Shown here one piece after another: positions 29,790 through 40,199 of a DNA stretch of 64,000 bases; position 1 is the stretch's first letter; the number at the start of each line of letters is the position of its first letter. A program made the position numbers and the translations under genes. The stretch is from the NCBI GenBank assembly GCA_963971285.1, contig OZ020254.1, forward strand, positions 20,334,928 to 20,398,927, read 5' to 3'. Below the pieces are notes generated by a model, which was given only the letters and a program-made list of their open reading frames with translations, searched no databases and had not been told where the DNA came from. This DNA is from Astropecten irregularis. Taxonomy: Eukaryota; Echinodermata; Asteroidea; Paxillosida; Astropectinidae.

Positions 29790-32700
29790 GTTTCCGAGAT
29801 AATTATCTATGAGAGAGGGGGCTGGGTAGAAAATTAGCCATTTAAACGTTCTCCCGGGCCAGTATGGTTGTACACAGTCTATGAGAGAGGGGCTGGATAG
29901 AAAATCAGCCATTTAAACGTTCTCCCGGGCCAGTATGGTTGTACACAGTCTATAAGAGAGGGGCTGGGTAGAAAATCAGCCGTTTATCTGTTCTCCCAGG
30001 CCAGTATGGTTGTACGCAGTGTATGAGAGAGGGGCTGGGTAGAAAATCAGCCGTTTATCCGTTCGCCCAGGCCAGTATGGTTGTACACAGTGTATGAGAC
30101 AGGGGCTGGATAGAAAATCAGCCATTTATACGTTCTCCCGGGCCATTATGGTTGTACACAGTCTATGAGAGAGGGGCTGGATGGAAAATCAGCCGTTTAT
30201 CCGTTCTCCCGGGCAAGTATGGTTGTACACAGTCTATGAGAGAGGGGCTGGGTAGAAAATCAGCCGTTTGAACGTTCTCCCGGGCCAGTATGGTTGTACA
30301 CAGTCTATGAGAGAGGGGCTGGGTAGAAAATCAGCCGTTTATCTGTTCTCCCAGGCCAGTATGGTTGTACACAGTCTATGAGAGAGGGGCTGGATAGAAA
30401 ATCAACCATTTAGACGTTCTCCAGGGCCAGTATGGTTGTACACAGTGTATGAGAGAGGGGCTGGGTAGAAAATCAGCCGTTTATCCGTTCTCCCGGGCCA
30501 GTATGGTTGTACACAGTCTATGAGAGAGGGGCTGGGTAGAAAATCAGCCGTTTGAACGTTCTCCCGGGCCAGTATGGTTGTACACAGTCTATGAGAGAGG
30601 GGCTGGGTAGAAAATCAGCCGTTTATCTGTTCTCCCGGGCCAGTATGGTTGTACACAGTCTATGAGAGAGGAGCTGGATAGAAAATCAGCGGTTTATCCG
30701 TTCTCCCAGGCCAGTATGGTTGTACACAGTGTATGAGAGAGGGGCTCGGTAGAAAATCAGCCATCTAGACGTTCTCCCGGGCCAGTATGGTTGTACACAG
30801 TCTATGAGAGAGGGGCTGGATAGAAAATCAGCCGTTTATCCGTTCTCCCGGGCCAGTATGGTTGTACACAGTCTATGAGAGAGGGGCTGGGTAGAAAATC
30901 AGCCGTTTATCCGTTCTACCGGGCCAGTATGGTTGTACACAGTCTATGAGAGAGGGGCTGGGTAGAAAATCAGCCGTTTATCCGTTCTCCCAGGCCAGTA
31001 TGGTTGTACACAGTCTATGAGAGAGGGGCTGGGTAGAAAATCAGCCGTTTATCCGTTCTCCCGGGCCAGTATGGTTGTACACAGTCTATGAGAGAGGGGC
31101 TGGGTAGAAAATCAGCCGTTTATCCGTTCTCCCAGGCCAGTATGGTTGTACACAGTCTATGAGAGAGGGGCTGGGTAGAAAATCAGCCGTTTATCTGTTC
31201 TCCCGGGCCAGTATGGTTGTACACAGTGTATGAGAGAGGGGCTGGATAGAAAATCAGCCATTTATACGTTCTCCCGGGTCATTATGGTTGTACACAGTCT
31301 ATGAGAGAGGGGCTGGATAGAAAATCAGCCGTTTATCTGTTCTCCCAGGCCAGTATGGTTGTACACAGTGTATGAGAGAGGGGCTGGGTAGAAAATCAGC
31401 CGTTTATCCGTTCTCCCGGGCCAGTATGGTTGTACACAGTGTATGAGAGAGGGGCTGGATAGAAAATCAGCCATTTATACGTTCTCCCGGGTCATTATGG
31501 TTGTACACAGTCTATGAGAGAGGGGCTGGATAGAAAATCAGCCGTTTATCTGTTCTCCCAGGCCAGTATGGTTGTACACAGTGTATGAGAGAGGGGCTGG
31601 GTAGAAAATCAGCCGTTTATCCGTTCTCCCGGGCCAGTATGGTTGTACACAGTCTATGAGAGAGGGGCTGGATAGAAAATCAGCCGTTTGAACGTTCTCC
31701 CGGGCCAGTATGGTTGTACACAGTCTATGAGAGAGGGGCTGGATAGAAAATCAACCATTTAGACGTTCTCCCGGGCCAGTATGGTTGTACACAGTGTATG
31801 AGAGAGGGGCTGGGTAGAAAATCAGCCATTTAAGCGTTCTCCCGGGCCATTATGGTTGTACACAGTGTATGAGAGAGGGGCTGGGTAGAAAATCAGCCGT
31901 TTATCTGTTCTCCCAGGCCAGTATGGTTGTACACAGTCTATGAGAAAGGGGCTGGATAGAAAATCAACCATTTAGACGTTCTCCAGGGCCAGTATGGTTG
32001 TACACAGTGTATGAGAGAGGGGCTGGATAGAAAATCAACCATTTAGACGTTCTCCCGGGCCAGTATGGTTGTACACAGTGTATGAGAGAGGGGCTGGGTA
32101 GAAAATCAGCCATTTAAGCGTTCTCCCGGGCCATTATGGTTGTACACAGTGTATGAGAGAGGGGCTGGATAGAAAATCAGCCATTTAAACGTTCTCCCGG
32201 GCCAGTATGGTTGTACACAGTCTATGAGAGAGGGGCTCGATAGAAAATCAGCCGTTCAGGCGTTCTCCCGGCCAGTATGGTTGTACACAGTGTATGAGAG
32301 AGGGGCTGGATAGAAAATCAGCCATTTAGACGTTCTCCCGGGCCAGTATGGTTGTACACAGTCTATGAGAGAGGGGCTGGTTAGAAAATCAGCCGTTTAT
32401 CCGTTCTCCCGGGCCAGTATGGTTGTACACAATGTATGAGAGAGGAGCTCGATAGAAAATCAGCCGTTCAGGCGTTCTCCCGGGCCAGTATGGTTGTACA
32501 CAGTGTATGAGAGAGGGGCAGGATAGAAAATCAGCCATTTAGACGTTCTCCCTGGCCAGTATGGTTGTACACAGTCTATGAGAGAGGGGCAGGATAGAAA
32601 ATCGGCCATTTAGACGTTCTCCCGGGCCAGTATGGTTGTACACAGTCTATGAGAGCGGGGCTCGGTAGAAAATCGTAATTTTTCCGTTCTCCCGGGCCAG

Positions 32701-32850
32701 TACGGTTGTACACAGCGTATGAGAGAGGGGCTGGGTAAAAAATCAGTCGTTTAGGCGTTCTCCCGGGCCAGTACTTAGCCGCGGTCTATGTTTGTACGCA
32801 GTCAATGAGAGAGGTGCTGGGTAGAAAATCAGATGTTTAGGCTATTTCCA
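29790..32850. repeat. Satellite array, 71-bp unit, about 43 copies
   Basis: The unit contains TATGAGAGAGGGGCTGG, TAGAAAATCAGCC, GTTCTCCCGGGCCAGTATGG and TTGTACACAGT. Units vary at a few positions (GTTTATCCG, ATTTAGACG or GTTTGAACG; CAGTCTATG or CAGTGTATG). Identity is high in the centre and falls in the last units (32640-32850). A 213-bp (three-unit) pattern repeats at 31226 and 31439. Confidence 0.95.
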
Positions 32851-33597
32851 TGTGTCCCTTTTATCGACTTACTAAGTGCTAAAAGTAAACAATTCACGAT
32901 ACCACCGGACAAGATGATAAAATGAAATTAAAAATTCGAAATATCCTGATATTATTGATCTCGCCAAGACGACTTAACTAGACAAATAATTATCATTTTA
33001 CGGTTATTATCTGAATAGTCGAATGACACTCATAATAATCATAAAGCTCCCATCCCCCAAATTGGCGAATAGTGAAGACTCGACTATAGAGGGCGGCCTT
33101 CATTTAGAAGCCATGCGACCGACGAATTCCCACACATAAACACAAGAAAAGACAACTTATTTCTCCATGTTTCAAGTAAGAGGTACTGTATGCTGGTTTA
33201 ATTTGGGTGAAATTTGATAAATTGTGCCTTGCTGAACCTTATTTTCACGGATTAAATAAACGTGTTAGTCCATAAAAACGTGAATTTGGATGGAGAGTGT
33301 CACTCTGTAATGAGCGAAGGACAGGGGATTGTCAATGATTGTGATAAGAAGGGATCCCCAAACGGATAGATTTTTTTAGCCCGGAAATAGCTTCTAGGCC
33401 TACTCCTCAAAAATTATACTTTTGACTTTCAGCAAATGTTCCTGGGGAAAGAATTCCACCGACGGCCATCACTTGTGCACAAACCTATGGGAAAGAAGGA
33501 AAGAAGAAGGAATCTTAAACTTAGACCCAGTAACTGGGGCGCTGGGCATTGTTTTTCTCTGGTTTTGAATAATAATATTAATAACTACTGAACTAAG
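32851..33597. other. Unique AT-rich DNA between satellite and MITE; no gene
   Basis: No sustained open frame, no repeat recognised. Confidence 0.4.
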
Positions 33598-33840
33598 ACT
33601 AAAGCCCACCGCACACTATACGATCCGACTACGACCCGACTGGTTTTTGGAAGGATCGCAAAGCATTCTGGGAGTCTTAACTGTGATTCGACAGTCGAAT
33701 CTTGCCGACTGGCCATCAGAGTGGGTCTGCGACTGGGAACAATCACGGTTAAGACTCCCAGAATGCTTTGCGATCCTTCCAAAAACCAGTCGGGTCCTAG
33801 TCGGAATGTCGGATCGTATAGTGTGCGGTGGGCTTAAGTC
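33598..33840. mobile_element. Near-perfect palindromic MITE, arms ~90 bp
   Basis: AAGCCCACCGCACACTATAC / GATCCGAC on the left mirrors GTCGGATCGTATAGTGTGCG / GTGGGCTT on the right. The inner arms pair over GACTGGTTTTTGGAAGGATC, then GCAAAGCATTCTGGGAGTCT. The mirror frames on the two strands begin with the same peptide because of this palindrome. Confidence 0.92.
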
Positions 33841-33989
33841 TCTACCTGCGCTAGGCTAGTATACTAGTAGTAGGGACCTACTCTTGCTTTCCCGTGATAA
33901 ATTACTGTGATGTGTGGATTCAGTACGTACTATATTCAGGCAACAAAGTTCTTTGCTCAGTGGATCTTGGAGAAATAATATAATAATAA

Positions 33990-35080
33990 TGGGATTAATG
34001 ATAATATGGACATTTATAGTGCGCCTTTTCCACAAAAGTGATCAAAGGCGCATTACAAAAAACACAAGTAAATCAATGAAAGTTAAACAATAAAAAAAAA
34101 AATAAAAAAAAGAAACAGAAGAAGACAGTACTTAGAAGAAAGTTAGAAAGATAGGTCACCATGCCAGTGCCCAAACCGCAGTATGGGGATACGTCTGTCC
34201 CGTCAATGGGTAACTAATTAATTAATTAATTAGGCCTAAAATCGTCGACATTGGTAATGTCTTGATCTTTTCCGGGGACAGACGCCTCTAACCCTACCTA
34301 CGTAATTATCACTCTAACTACCTGACACGGTGACCTACGAAATGTAGAGAATAGAAAAAAGGAATACAGGAACCTATTTAAGCATTAGCAAATGCTAATC
34401 TGAAAAGGAAGGTTTTCAGCTTAGATTTGAAGGAATCGAGTCTCCGTTCCTGTCGAATGTGAAGAGGCAAAGTATTCCACAGCTTAGGAGCAGCCGCAGA
34501 AAAAGACCTTTCACCTACTGTGGACAACATCTTCCCGCTGGGATAATCCAAAAGGGGCCCATTGTTTCCTGACCTGAGTCGGTACCTGGATTCTCTCCTA
34601 ACAGTGATTAGCTCTTGTAAATACTTTGGAGAGAGTCCAAAAAGAGATTGAAATGTTAGCAATATGATCTTAAAGTGAATTCTGAATTGAATAGGCAGCC
34701 AGTGAAGTTGACGTAATACAGGTGTTATATGTTCAAACCTCCGTGTGTTTGTAACAAGTCTGGCAGCTGCATTCTGCACCCTTTGTAGTTTTGCTAGTTG
34801 CCCTGCTGGCAGACCATACAATAAGCTGTTACAATAGTCCAGACGACTGGTCACAAAATCATGGACTAGTGTAGAAAGGGAATCATTTGACAGGAATTTA
34901 CTAATGTGTCTGATGTTATGAAGGTGAAAAAATGCTGTAGAGCAAGCTTTGTTAATGTGGGTATTCATCTTAAGTTCAGAGTTGAACCATGATCCCAGAT
35001 TCCTGACACATGTGGATGGATTAACAATAGAGAAAGAGACTGGCATTCTTCTTAAATTTTCCTAAATCTGTCACAATTCC
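33990..35080 (-). mobile_element. 3' end of a CR1/L2-like non-LTR retrotransposon
   Basis: A minus-strand open frame (35046-34378, 222 aa) is the C-terminal part of a LINE reverse transcriptase protein. It has LDYCNSLLYGLPAGQ, RVQNAAARLV, HITPVLRQLHWLPI and LFGLSPKYL, then LWNTLPLHIR near the end. The 3' UTR runs to a GCGCCTTTGATCAC / GCGCACTATAAATG terminal block near 34005-34055. The catalytic RT core is missing, so this is a 5'-truncated copy, though its remaining frame is open, which suggests a recent insertion. Confidence 0.85.
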
Positions 35081-35149
35081 AGTGCTTTTAAAGAAATCTC
35101 AAATTGTTTGATGTTGCAGTGAGCCACAATGGGAGATCTGTTTGAAACA

Positions 35150-35630
35150 GCATACCATGGGGAATTCATCCATCACCAGCCACAGACCCAGTGGAAGATG
35201 ACCTATGGCTAAATCTACCCAGCCAGACAGAGAATGGGCTTGCTGGTTGTCCATCTGCAAAGGGTACAACCTTGTAATGTGAGCCAGTTATCAGCCTTGA
35301 ACCATCCACCTACAAACCACTCAGCTACCCAGCAAGTAAACCACCAAGACAACCAGTCATCTGGCTGTCCATCAGGAGAGACAGTCACCAGCCATCCAAC
35401 CAGCTATCAACCAGACCATCATCCATCTTGCCAGTCATCAAACCAGGTAGAGAATGATTATCAAACTTACCAACCGGCCAGCCAGCATATCAACCAGCTG
35501 GCCATCTGATCTATGTGGGGAGACAGTCACCAGTCAACCAGAGTGTGACTATCCAACCAGCCAACCAGCCAGATACACAGCCAGCCAGCCAAGTAGCCCC
35601 ACTCGAATTAGGACAGGTACATTTTTACAA
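35150..35630 (+). repeat. CCAGC-rich low-complexity region
   Basis: Dense CCAGCCA / CAACCAG repetition ends in CGAATTAGGACAGGTACATTTT. The open frames through it are biased Pro/Gln/Ser/Thr translations of the repeat and are not called as genes. A second, shorter block ends in the same way at 36175. Confidence 0.6.
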
Positions 35631-36054
35631 GTTTTGAATTGATTTATTATGCACATTGTCTGCCAATGCTGGATTTGTCCACCTTATCAATCACTGATGT
35701 TAGGCTGATGGGAAGTTAGTCAACTAGCAATTGGTGAACAAAGACCAAGGACAAACATCCATCTACTTATGGTACATGTACTTCAGACTCTGGTGAGCTG
35801 TGTTTGTATATCAGGTGTTCTGTGCAAGAAATAAGGCAGTGCAGGCGTTTCCTATTTTTTAAAAGAAAAGTTTCACTTGCTTGCGTGGCTAGTGAATCAG
35901 ACAAGCACACATCTTTATCAGCCCTCCAATTATGTCAGCATTTAAGGTACATTTATTTTTTCCAAGGTTTGACAATCCAAACTTCCTGCAGTCTGATCTC
36001 AAATCATGCTAAGACCCCAGATACCAACAAGTCATCAAGCTGTCTGTCAGGAAA

Positions 36055-36180
36055 AGAAGGTCACCAGCCACCCAGCCAATGAGAGTGTGACTGTCCAACT
36101 AGCCAGCCTCTAAGGAAGCAGTCATCCAGCCATTCAGCCAGCCACAAAGATGTCTCACTGGGATTGGGACAGGTACATTT
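36055..36180 (+). repeat. Second CCAGC-rich block
   Basis: GTCACCAGCCACCCAGCCAA runs to GGATTGGGACAGGTACATTT, paralleling the end of the 35150-35630 block. Confidence 0.5.
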
Positions 36181-36271
36181 TAACAAGTATTGAAAGATTT
36201 TCAATGACTTCATGCTTGTTTATAATATAATTTTGTTTTTATTCATTTTTCTTTTAATTTCTTTATTTTAG

Positions 36272-36449
36272 TTACCATGGAAACAACTGGTGATTTTATT
36301 CAGATTCAGCTGGTTTATTTGAAAGCCAATTTGTTCACCAAGGAACTGAAGAGGGCGCTAGTTGCTGACATGATTGATATGATCATCCATTCATTAAAGG
36401 ATTTGCCATCTGTGTTTCCTGAGGGAATGTCAATCTCAACCGTCTGCAG
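36272..36449 (+). pseudogene. HMBS: Orphan exon resembling hydroxymethylbilane synthase (porphobilinogen deaminase)
   Basis: The exon is bounded by TTTTAG acceptor and CAG|GTAAGA donor, phase 2 in and out, 58 complete codons without a stop. It contains METTGD, LFTKELKRAL and HSLKDLPSVFPEG, which align in order with the TTGD, LFTKEL and HSLKDLP landmarks of HMBS, the third enzyme of haem synthesis. The stretch between TTGD and LFTKEL (IQIQLVYLKAN) is strongly diverged and lacks the usual K-I-G pattern. No other HMBS exon was found within several kb on either side. It may be a relic, a diverged paralogue whose other exons lie in long introns, or a transposed exon. Confidence 0.55.
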
Positions 36450-36483
36450 GTAAGAATGTATCCGTATCAACATTTGCATCTAT

Positions 36484-36622
36484 GCCTGTGTCCCAATTCT
36501 CTGGCTGCGGCTGCAAATTACGCATGTACCTATGGCAGCCACTAGCCAGTGACTGTAGCCATTTCCATAGACTTGTCTATTATTTGCGGTCACAGCCAGA
36601 GAATTGGGACACGGCCTATAAT
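36484..36622. mobile_element. Fold-back MITE (GTCCCAATT-CTGGCTG family)
   Basis: TGTGTCCCAATTCTCTGGCT and AGCCAGAGAATTGGGACACG are inverted ends about 135 bp apart. Same family as the outer arms at 12640-13127. Confidence 0.8.
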
Positions 36623-36805
36623 TGTACAGCGGTTGCTAATGGGGTTGCCATGGACAGTGTCTGTCTCCCTCTATAGTGATCATGTTTAGTCAGGAGTTTT
36701 CCTCTCAAGTGATCGAGTGTCTGTCTCCCTCTAGTGATCATGATGAGTCAGGAGTTACCACTCAAGTGAGCGTCTGTCTCCCTCTAGTGAACATGATGAG
36801 TCAGG

Positions 36806-37022
36806 GCCCTTTTCCAAATCTCGGCTCCGGCTCAGGCTCCGGCTCCAGCGCTGTCATCCATATGCTGAAAATATAGCTTGTGGCTTTTTATTGAGTATCT
36901 ATTTCCACACCATAGCCAAAAGTCTCTATTTTGCTACGGGTCCGTTATTTTAGAATGGGTTCACGAAATGGAGCCGGAGCCGGAGCCTGAGCCGGAGCCG
37001 AGGTTTGGAAAAGGGCCCAGGT
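36806..37022. mobile_element. Palindromic GGCTCCGG-rich MITE inside the minisatellite
   Basis: GGGCCCTTTTCCAAATCTCG / GCTCCGGCTC on the left is mirrored by GAGCCGGAGC / CGAGGTTTGGAAAAGGGCCC on the right. It splits one minisatellite unit between GAGTCAG and GTATTGC. Confidence 0.9.
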
Positions 37023-37077
37023 ATTGCTACTCAAGTTAGTGTCTGTCTCCCTCTAGTGATCATGATGAGTCAGGTAT

Positions 37078-37264
37078 TAGTGAGCTTTAGATTAGTGTGA
37101 ACGTGGACCTTGTTCACATCGACAACAACTTTGTGCTGAACGTCAAAACTATACTTTGTGCGTTCTCTACTCACTGGGACAACGTTGCATGCGCAAAGAC
37201 TCGGCATGACACAATCACGTGTCAGACGACGCAGTCAACGTGAAAATCTAAAGCTCCCTAATAC
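37078..37264. mobile_element. Second fold-back element inside the minisatellite
   Basis: TATTAGTGAGCTTTAGATTA / GTGTGAACGTGG on the left is mirrored by TCAACGTGAAAATC / TAAAGCTCCCTAATAC on the right. Confidence 0.65.
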
Positions 37265-37775
37265 CTTTTAAGTGAGTGTCTGTCTCCCTCTAGTGATCCT
37301 GATGAGTCAGGTATTGCCACTCAAGTGAGTGTCAGTCTCCCTCTAGTGATCATGATGAGTCAGGTTTTGCCACTCACGTGAGTGTCTGTCTCCCTCTAGT
37401 GATCATGATGAGTCAGGTATTGCAACTCAATTGAGTGTCTGTCTCCTTCTAGTGATCATGACGAGCCAGGTATGACCACTCAATTGAGTGTCTGTCTCCC
37501 TCTAGTGATCATGATGAGTCAGGTATTGCCACTCAATTGAGTGTCTGTCTCCTTCTAGTGATCATGATGAGCCAGGTATGACCACTCAATTGAGTGTCTG
37601 TCTCCCTCTAGTGATCATGATGAGTCAGGTATTGCCACTCAATTGAGTGTCTGTCTCCTTCTAGTGATCATGATGAGTCAGGTATTGCCACTCAATTGAG
37701 TGTCAGTCTCCCTCTAGTGATCATGATGTGTCAGGTATGACCACTCAATTGAGTGTCTGTCTCCCTCTACAGGCC

Positions 37776-38639
37776 TCTCAAAAAACCTTACACTTTTGAA
37801 ATGCCTGCCAAATAACACAAAATATACAATTCTTGGGGGAAAGGTTGATATATATGGCAAGCTCATACACTCAACACTTATATAACCTCAACAACTCTGA
37901 AAATAATTCATCTTTGGGCGAGCAATGCTCACTTTTGTTAAGACTATGGAATTTAGGTTGCACAGGAATGGGTCTCCCAACTGTGAGAGGTAAGTCCTTT
38001 GGAGCTGATATGGAATTGGGGATGAGCTTGCAATAAGCTTGGGTTTCTATGCGAAATATGTGGTTTATGGTGGGATTAACATTTATGCATTAGTGAATAG
38101 ACATTGCATGTACAGTATATCAGGAGTGGTTTCCTGTTTGTGGCTGATATGAGAAAGATTTCAGGCGCAGAGGCCTCAGGCTGGGCCTAGCCAGGCTTGT
38201 CAATGGCAGGGACCGACCAGTGTTTTTCTCCCTAATATGTATGGCTATAACCATATTCAAAATTAACACCATAAAACTATTTAAAATGGACTGAATTTAT
38301 TTCTTTGTATTTCAGACTTTCAAGAGCTCAGGAAGTGTCAGACAGCTCAACTATCTCCTGCTGCAAATGCCTCAGGGTCAAAGGTAAAAGGTCAATGACC
38401 TCATTCTTTTCTTTAATGCATAATGCAGAGCGGAACAGACAGATTGTTGGTGGAAACTTGTTATAGAATTTGAATTTGTAGAAGTTGGACTTAGTCTCGC
38501 AACTCTTCCCACCTGCTTGGATGGAAAAGGTTTAAAATCTATCAATCTAGACAATTTTCATCTAGTAGTGAGTAGTTGATTGAATGTAATATTTGGAAGG
38601 ACAACTCAGCTTCTCACATAAAAATTAATTTAATCATAA
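37776..38639 (+). other. No gene recognised
   Basis: A TATTTCAG acceptor at 38308-38315 and CAAAG|GTAAAAG near 38382 bound a 70-base stretch that could be an exon. Its translations match nothing I know. Confidence 0.3.
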
Positions 38640-38995
38640 AATAACCTCAAGAGAAACTGACTGAATTTTAAGTCATTGAAAAGTGAATAAAGACAAATTG
38701 GGATTCGAACCAATCAATTTTTCTTTGTTCATTTTCCATTTTCCAGTGACTTAAAGTTCAGTCAGTTTCCCTTGTGATTAATTGATGATTATATTGATTA
38801 AAAAGCCGTATGCTCTTTGAGTGATCCCCCTTTTAACATTCTCAGGTTGCAGCATTGCTGCGTGTATCAATGAAATGATTCTTGGAGTATAGCGGTATGT
38901 GCCTGGTTCCATGGCTTCTGACTGCCAAACGAACAAAGATAATTGACTATTGGGGACACCACCAACATAGGGCTGGATAGCTCAGTTGGTAAGAG
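38640..38995 (+). mobile_element. tRNA-derived SINE family 2, rearranged copy
   Basis: An inverted tail portion (GTCATTGAAAAGTGAATAAA; GGGATTCGAACCAAT) is followed by a direct head (GGGACACCACCAACATAGGG; GGATAGCTCAGTTGGTAAGA). Both halves match the copies in V-ATPase introns. Confidence 0.6.
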
Positions 38996-39344
38996 AACAA
39001 TGTTTGTCTTAGTGTGTTTACCAAATCAATGGGATCATGTGACACCCATATGATCATTAAATGTCAGCCCATCACAAAATGTTGGAAATATTTGTTATCT
39101 TCAAAGGGCTTTGATATTCATATTATATTTTTTAAACAAACTATGCAAAGTAGCTAGTCATAATTTATATGTATACATTTACATTAATGAAGCATAATTT
39201 TGAACTTGTTCATTTTTATATGATTTATTTGCAAGAGTTTACTTGTGTGTTGGATGTTGAATTTGTTAATAAAGTGTTGCTAAGCTAGTTCATTTATAGT
39301 TTGTTATCTTTGTTATTTGTTTGAATTAATTTACCCATGGACCA

Positions 39345-39610
39345 CAACATGCACCCATCCTTATTTCCTCTTAGCCAGGTATCCACCCATCTAGCACCAC
39401 CTAGACCCACCCACCCTGTTCCATCCACCCAACATGCACCCATCCTTATTTCCTCTTAGCCAGGTATCCACCCATCTAACACCACCTAGACCCACCCACC
39501 CTGTTCCATCCATCCAATATGCACCCATTCTTATTTCCTCTTAGCCAGGTATCCACCCATCTAGCACCACCTAGACCCACCCACCCTGTTCCATCCACCC
39601 AACACGCACC
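39345..39610 (+). repeat. ~86-bp tandem repeat, three units
   Basis: Units contain CACCCATCCTTATTTCCTCT, TAGCCAGGTATCCACCCATC and ACCTAGACCCACCCACCCTG. Confidence 0.85.
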
Positions 39611-39769
39611 CAGCACTCTACTAATACTAATACTACTACTGTAGATTATAAAGCCAATGCCTGCTCGGTCACCATGAACATATCCCCCAAGCCACTCTAT
39701 CCAACATGATAGTTCTTAACTCCTCCATATTGTCTATTAAAGCCAATGTCCCTCTTCAGCATGCTAAGT

Positions 39770-40195
39770 TTGTCTGCTTTCTTGCTTCATGACGTCGGGT
39801 TCTCGGAGTATTATTTGCTAGTAGTTCTGGATGATGAACACTATGTCCTGCTGAGTGTCAAGTTTTTTAGCTCGTAGTTTATCTGGCAATTTGGGCAATG
39901 CTGCATAAAGATCAATGTTTCTGACATGAAACGTCTAAGGCATGCCTGAGCAGGCGAGTATACAATCCATCCAAGGCCTTTTCTTGTATTGTCAATGTCC
40001 ATGCATCTGTAACATACAAGGGTACTGACATAAATAATCTCCTCTTGATGTTATCCAGCCCCGGGTCCGGCCAGACCCATCTACCCTCATACACCTGTCC
40101 CATACAAGTGCATAAACGCCTGTAATCGTTCCCAAACCAGAAATAATGTGCATTTAATTTGAGCAAATTTAATTTCTGAGAAACTGTTCTCATCC
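39770..40195 (-). mobile_element. RTE-like LINE fragment (reverse transcriptase C-terminal region)
   Basis: The minus strand reads VTDAWTLTIQEKALDGLYTR, LLRHALDVS, then after a frame change LYAALPKL. This resembles the ETWTL, LD-CYTRLLR-ALN-S and DLYG-LP-L string typical of RTE/BovB and related LINEs. Frameshifts show it is dead. Confidence 0.7.
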
Positions 40196-40199
40196 TGTG

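Larger units (their letters stand above)
36655..37775 (+). repeat. ~55-bp minisatellite with acceptor/donor-like units
   Basis: About a dozen units carry GTGTCTGTCTCCCTCTAG, TGATCATGATGAGTCAG, GTATTGCCACTCAATTGA. The last unit merges into TCTCCCTCTACAGGCCTC (37760-37778). Two fold-back elements interrupt it. Confidence 0.85.

Noticed and set aside
29790..32850. CRISPR-like array
   Set aside because: Eukaryotic context; units are contiguous with no unique spacers, so it is a satellite.
33585..33859. Mirror-image frames beginning with the same peptide on both strands
   Set aside because: A direct consequence of the palindromic MITE arms, not coding.
35234..35642. Pro/Ser/Thr/Gln-rich gene
   Set aside because: It is the translation of CCAGC low-complexity DNA; no conserved flanks.
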